Positions 2,939 through 5,524 of a DNA stretch of 5,524 nucleotides are shown here, piece after piece. The first letter of the stretch is position 1. Every line of letters starts with the position of its first letter. Position numbers and translations under genes: made by a program. The DNA lies in the NCBI GenBank assembly GCA_913062745.1, contig CAJXXJ010000294.1, forward strand, positions 1-5,524, read 5' to 3'. Below the pieces are notes generated by a model that saw only the letters and a program-made list of their open reading frames with translations, made no database searches and was not told the origin of the DNA. The DNA comes from an uncultured Phaeodactylibacter sp. Lineage in GTDB: Bacteria > Bacteroidota > Bacteroidia > Chitinophagales > Saprospiraceae.

Positions 2939-5524
2939 CAATCTTTTCAATTTCGTTACCGGACCGCCAGCGGCGATTCCATCCGTATACTCAGCACAGC
3001 GCCCGCTCCCAACGATGGGCTGTGGGTGCTCGGCAATATCGCCAACAGCTTCAACAGCTCTTCCGGCAATGCGAGCGATGCCATCGTGCTGCGAATAGAC
3101 GCGCAGGGTGGGCTGGCCTGGAGCCGGGAGTATGATGCCGGCACATTTCAGGGTATCAACACCATCATCGCCGCTCCTAACAATGGTTTTGCAATAGCGG
3201 GCACCTCCACTACGGACTACTTCGATGGCTATGTAGCCCGTGGCGACAGCAATGGCGATATCCTCTGGGCTACCTTCCTGGGGGATGAGAACGGGCTGCA
3301 GCGCGGGTACGAATTGCTGCCCACCTCGGATGGCGGCTTCCTCTTTGCCGGGCACGCCACCCCGGCCTTCGACACCGAAATCTACCTGGCAAAGCTGACT
3401 GCCGATGGCACACTGGAATGGGGCAGAAGATATCCGGTCTCCGGGCAGAGCGGTACCGCCTATGATGTCAGGGAGCATCCGGCCGGCGGATACCTGGTCT
3501 GTGGCAACGTCGGGCAAACCTTCACTAACGATGCTTTCCTGCTGCGGGTGCTGGCGGACGGCTCTCCGCTGTTTATGGCCCGCTACGACTATCAGGAAAA
3601 CAGCAACTCAGGCCTGTCTACGCTTGTCCTGGAAGATGGCGGAGCCGTCCTGCTGCAGGCGTCATCTTCAGGCACAAACTTTACTGATCCGCAATTCATG
3701 ATCCTTACCCGGGTGGACTTCAACGGCGAGGAGGTGTGGTCACGTGCGCTACAGCTGGATCAGGGGCCGGTTACCGTACCCTTCAACGGCTTCAATTTCG
3801 CGCTGTCTGGTTCTGTGCAGAATATGGAGCGTGCCCCGGATGGCGGCTTCCTGCTGTATGTAGTGACCAACCTCGATGGCACGGAAGAGCTGCAACCGAC
3901 TTTGATCAAAGTGAGCGAAGCCGGCGAACTGCAGTGGGCGCGGGCGCTGGCCGGAGAGGACTGGCTGCAGAGCAGCGTTTTCGGCACTCAGCCGCTTTCC
4001 GTTACCTCAGATGGGTTCTCTGCCGCTGTCTATCAGGATCTATACGAGCGCCAGGCTTTTGAGCTGGTAAAAATAGATTCACAGGCTCAGGACCTTTGCC
4101 TGCAGCCTTTGGACATCAACCTGCAGGATGTAACCACGGAGCGCACCGTAATCACGGCTATGGCGCAGGTGTTCGATGAACAACGGCCGGCGCCCACTAC
4201 CGGGCTGCCGCTGCCTTTCATCGTAGAGCCCTTCACTTCTTCCAATTTGCAAATCGACCTGGGCCCGGATACGCTGTTGTGCAGCGGAGAACAATTGCTG
4301 CTCGACCCCGGCCTGGGCCCAAATACTTCCTACAGCTGGCAGGACGGCAGCACCGACAGCACCTTCCTGGTCACCGAAGCCGGTACGTATGCCCTGACCG
4401 TAACGCAGGGCGAATGTACCGCCGAAGACTCCCTGCAAGTCGGAACGCTGGACTCGGCTCTGGATCTGGGGCCGGATACCACCCTCTGCGCCGGGGATAC
4501 TCTGTTGCTGCAGCCTTCGGTGGTTTTTGAGGGCACCTATAGCTGGAATACCGGCCAGGACAGCTCCCTGCTGCAGGTGACAGCCGGGGGCACTTACATT
4601 CTGGAATTTACGAACGTCTGCGGGACTATAGCAGACACCGTATTGGTCAGCCCGGCAAGCCTGTCAGAGCCGGTGGTGGCCTCAGGGCCCGCAGCGGCCT
4701 GTGCCGGTACCGAAGTGGAGCTGTCGGGCAGCGCGCCCCCCGGCCTGACGGTTGGCTGGGCTAGCCTTGCCGGAGAGCTGCTGGGGAATGGCAGCACCTT
4801 GTCCCTCAGCCTTAGTGCCGATACCAGCCTCCTGTTTTTCGCCACCGATGGCTGTGCGGCCGGAGTGGATACCCTGGAAATAACGGCCCTGCTGCCGCCT
4901 GTGGTCACCGACAGCGTCCTGGTAGATGCCAGCTGTGGCGAGGATAACGGCAGCATCAGCCTGACCGTAGATGGCGGGCAGCCACCCTATACTTATCTGT
5001 GGCAGGCCGGCAGTGGTATGCCTTTCAGTACCGATGAGCCTACTCTGGACAACCTGGCCGCCGGCAACTACAGCCTCAGCGTCACCGGGCAGCAGGGCTG
5101 CGAAGCAGTATTTGCCTTCGAACTGGTGGAAGAAGGCGCACCGCAGCTCAGTGTGAGCACCAACAGCCCCAGCTGTTCGGGATTATCCGACGGTGGCATC
5201 GAGCTTGCCGTATCCGGGGGGCAGCCGCCGTTCGCTTATCAGTGGGCCCGCGAAGGCCTCCCCCTGCAAGCTACAGGCAGTACGCTCACCGGGGTGGAAG
5301 CCGGCACCTACGGGGTAACCGTTACCGATGCAAGTGGCTGCAGCAGCACCCTCGATGGCATAGAGGTAGAACCGGCTACTCCATGGTCCTTCAACCTGGC
5401 GCTGACCGACCCGCTCTGCCCGGATGAAGCCAACGGCCTCATCGAGATTGACGCCCTGAGTGGCGGGCAGGCACCTTATCAGTATCAGCTCAACAGCAAC
5501 GCGCCGCAGGCAGAGGGGTTCTTT
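2879..5524 (+). CDS. large secreted surface protein: propeller-like repeats, Ig-like units and SprB repeats (3' end outside window)
   Basis: An open frame of 882 codons runs from ATG 2879 to the last base without a stop, so the protein is incomplete at its C-terminus. Order: signal peptide (1-20); seven imperfect propeller-like repeats (about 43-412); a linker (413-459); two DLGPDT-LCxG Ig-like units (460-528, 529-596) and a third, divergent one (597-674); then SprB-type repeats from about 683 to the edge. This architecture belongs to Bacteroidota proteins exported by the type IX secretion system, which normally end in a CHU_C/gliding-motility-associated or type A sorting domain. That end is not visible here. 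SprB-repeat proteins include gliding adhesins, but many are uncharacterised, so adhesion, matrix or surface binding is inference. No catalytic motif is seen. The ATG is chosen because it directly precedes a good signal peptide. Its ATGA overlaps the stop of a short unsupported upstream frame. Nothing suggests a frameshift. Confidence 0.88.
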   Translation, partial: MIKKLILPLCLLLWGSLMHAQSFQFRYRTASGDSIRILSTAPAPNDGLWVLGNIANSFNSSSGNASDAIVLRIDAQGGLAWSREYDAGTFQGINTIIAAPNNGFAIAGTSTTDYFDGYVARGDSNGDILWATFLGDENGLQRGYELLPTSDGGFLFAGHATPAFDTEIYLAKLTADGTLEWGRRYPVSGQSGTAYDVREHPAGGYLVCGNVGQTFTNDAFLLRVLADGSPLFMARYDYQENSNSGLSTLVLEDGGAVLLQASSSGTNFTDPQFMILTRVDFNGEEVWSRALQLDQGPVTVPFNGFNFALSGSVQNMERAPDGGFLLYVVTNLDGTEELQPTLIKVSEAGELQWARALAGEDWLQSSVFGTQPLSVTSDGFSAAVYQDLYERQAFELVKIDSQAQDLCLQPLDINLQDVTTERTVITAMAQVFDEQRPAPTTGLPLPFIVEPFTSSNLQIDLGPDTLLCSGEQLLLDPGLGPNTSYSWQDGSTDSTFLVTEAGTYALTVTQGECTAEDSLQVGTLDSALDLGPDTTLCAGDTLLLQPSVVFEGTYSWNTGQDSSLLQVTAGGTYILEFTNVCGTIADTVLVSPASLSEPVVASGPAAACAGTEVELSGSAPPGLTVGWASLAGELLGNGSTLSLSLSADTSLLFFATDGCAAGVDTLEITALLPPVVTDSVLVDASCGEDNGSISLTVDGGQPPYTYLWQAGSGMPFSTDEPTLDNLAAGNYSLSVTGQQGCEAVFAFELVEEGAPQLSVSTNSPSCSGLSDGGIELAVSGGQPPFAYQWAREGLPLQATGSTLTGVEAGTYGVTVTDASGCSSTLDGIEVEPATPWSFNLALTDPLCPDEANGLIEIDALSGGQAPYQYQLNSNAPQAEGFF
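3005..4114 (+). repeat. seven propeller-like repeats in the surface protein (residues about 43-412)
   Basis: The unit reads roughly (D/N)GGF-x-(A)G ... (D)-x-x-L-x-K-x-x-x-x-G-x-x-x-W-x-R-x-(Y/L). Starts are near NDGLWVLG (45), NNGFAIAG (101), DGGFLFAG (151), AGGYLVCG (202), DGGAVLLQ (253), DGGFLLYV (321) and SDGFSAAV (377). The closing aromatic is W81, W130, W181, F232, W287 and W353; the seventh unit is degenerate (near D405). The first gaps are 49-55 residues and the sixth is longer. Seven units of this size suggest one closed seven-bladed beta-propeller. No enzyme motif is seen, and I do not assign a named family. Confidence 0.65.
4256..4900 (+). repeat. three Ig-like units in the surface protein (residues 460-674)
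   Basis: Units 1 and 2 begin with DLGPDT then LCSG or LCAG (460, 529), continue with YSW (485-487, 554-556) and close with AGTYALTV or GGTYILEF. The third (597-674) keeps CAGTEVEL and a Trp (W627) but has lost the DLGPDT start. Each holds one Cys pair: 468/513, 537/581, 608/659. Such units commonly precede the C-terminal export domain in Bacteroidota surface proteins. Confidence 0.75.
4925..5524 (+). repeat. SprB-type repeats in the surface protein (residues 683 to edge)
   Basis: Two full units and the start of a third. Each opens with a Cys (686, 766, 847), continues with (N/D)G-x-I-x-(L/I), then GGQxPYxYxW-like at 699, 780 and 862, and closes with AGxYxxxVT followed by a Cys (741, 821). 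The period is 80-82 residues, about 243-246 bp. GGQPP, AGNY/AGTY and the terminal GC match the SprB repeat (PF13573). The array continues past the window edge. Confidence 0.85.

Noticed and set aside
2903..3517. A 204-codon open frame on the minus strand
   Set aside because: It lies wholly antisense to the well-supported surface-protein frame, whose signal peptide and repeats read cleanly. Long antisense frames are common in GC-rich coding DNA.
4925..5524. Possible CRISPR-like or tandem DNA repeat array
   Set aside because: The similarity is at protein level with a period of about 243-246 bp and diverged DNA. It is explained by SprB protein repeats.

Overview
The window looks like chromosomal DNA from a Bacteroidota bacterium, most plausibly a Saprospiraceae-type (Lewinella/Phaeodactylibacter-like) organism. 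The grounds are a large secreted protein with SprB-type repeats, a signal peptide ending in Ala followed by Gln, TAnnTTTG-type promoter elements, and starts without clear Shine-Dalgarno sequences. Coding DNA is GC-rich and the gaps between genes are AT-rich. The family-level placement is inference from sequence features, not a database match.

Layout. (1) 1-94: short non-coding end with a weak hairpin. (2) 95-1300, minus strand: a complete 401-residue enzyme of the AlaDH/PNT-fold superfamily that most resembles lysine-ketoglutarate reductase (the N-terminal half of animal AASS) and yeast-type saccharopine dehydrogenase. (3) 1301-1615: a 315-bp divergent intergenic region holding candidate promoters, two pairs of helically phased direct repeats, and a very strong plus-strand Rho-independent terminator (1498-1533) that belongs to no visible gene. 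(4) 1616-2722, plus strand: a complete 368-residue DUF1015 protein with the ADGHHR motif. (5) 2723-2878: a 156-bp gap with a perfect TAnnTTTG element. (6) 2879-5524, plus strand: the largest gene, open through the right edge. It encodes a signal peptide, seven imperfect propeller-like repeats, three Ig-like units and at least three SprB-type repeats. It is a probable cell-surface or secreted protein exported by the type IX secretion system, whose C-terminus lies outside the window.

The three genes do not form an obvious pathway or operon. The first two diverge from a shared control region, and the third has its own likely promoter. The least explained item is the orphan terminator with a preceding small hairpin between the two divergent genes. 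It implies an unannotated plus-strand transcript, either a small RNA or a leader/attenuator of the DUF1015 gene. I see no mobile elements, CRISPR arrays, tRNAs or rRNAs, and no clear evidence of a wholly new multi-gene system.
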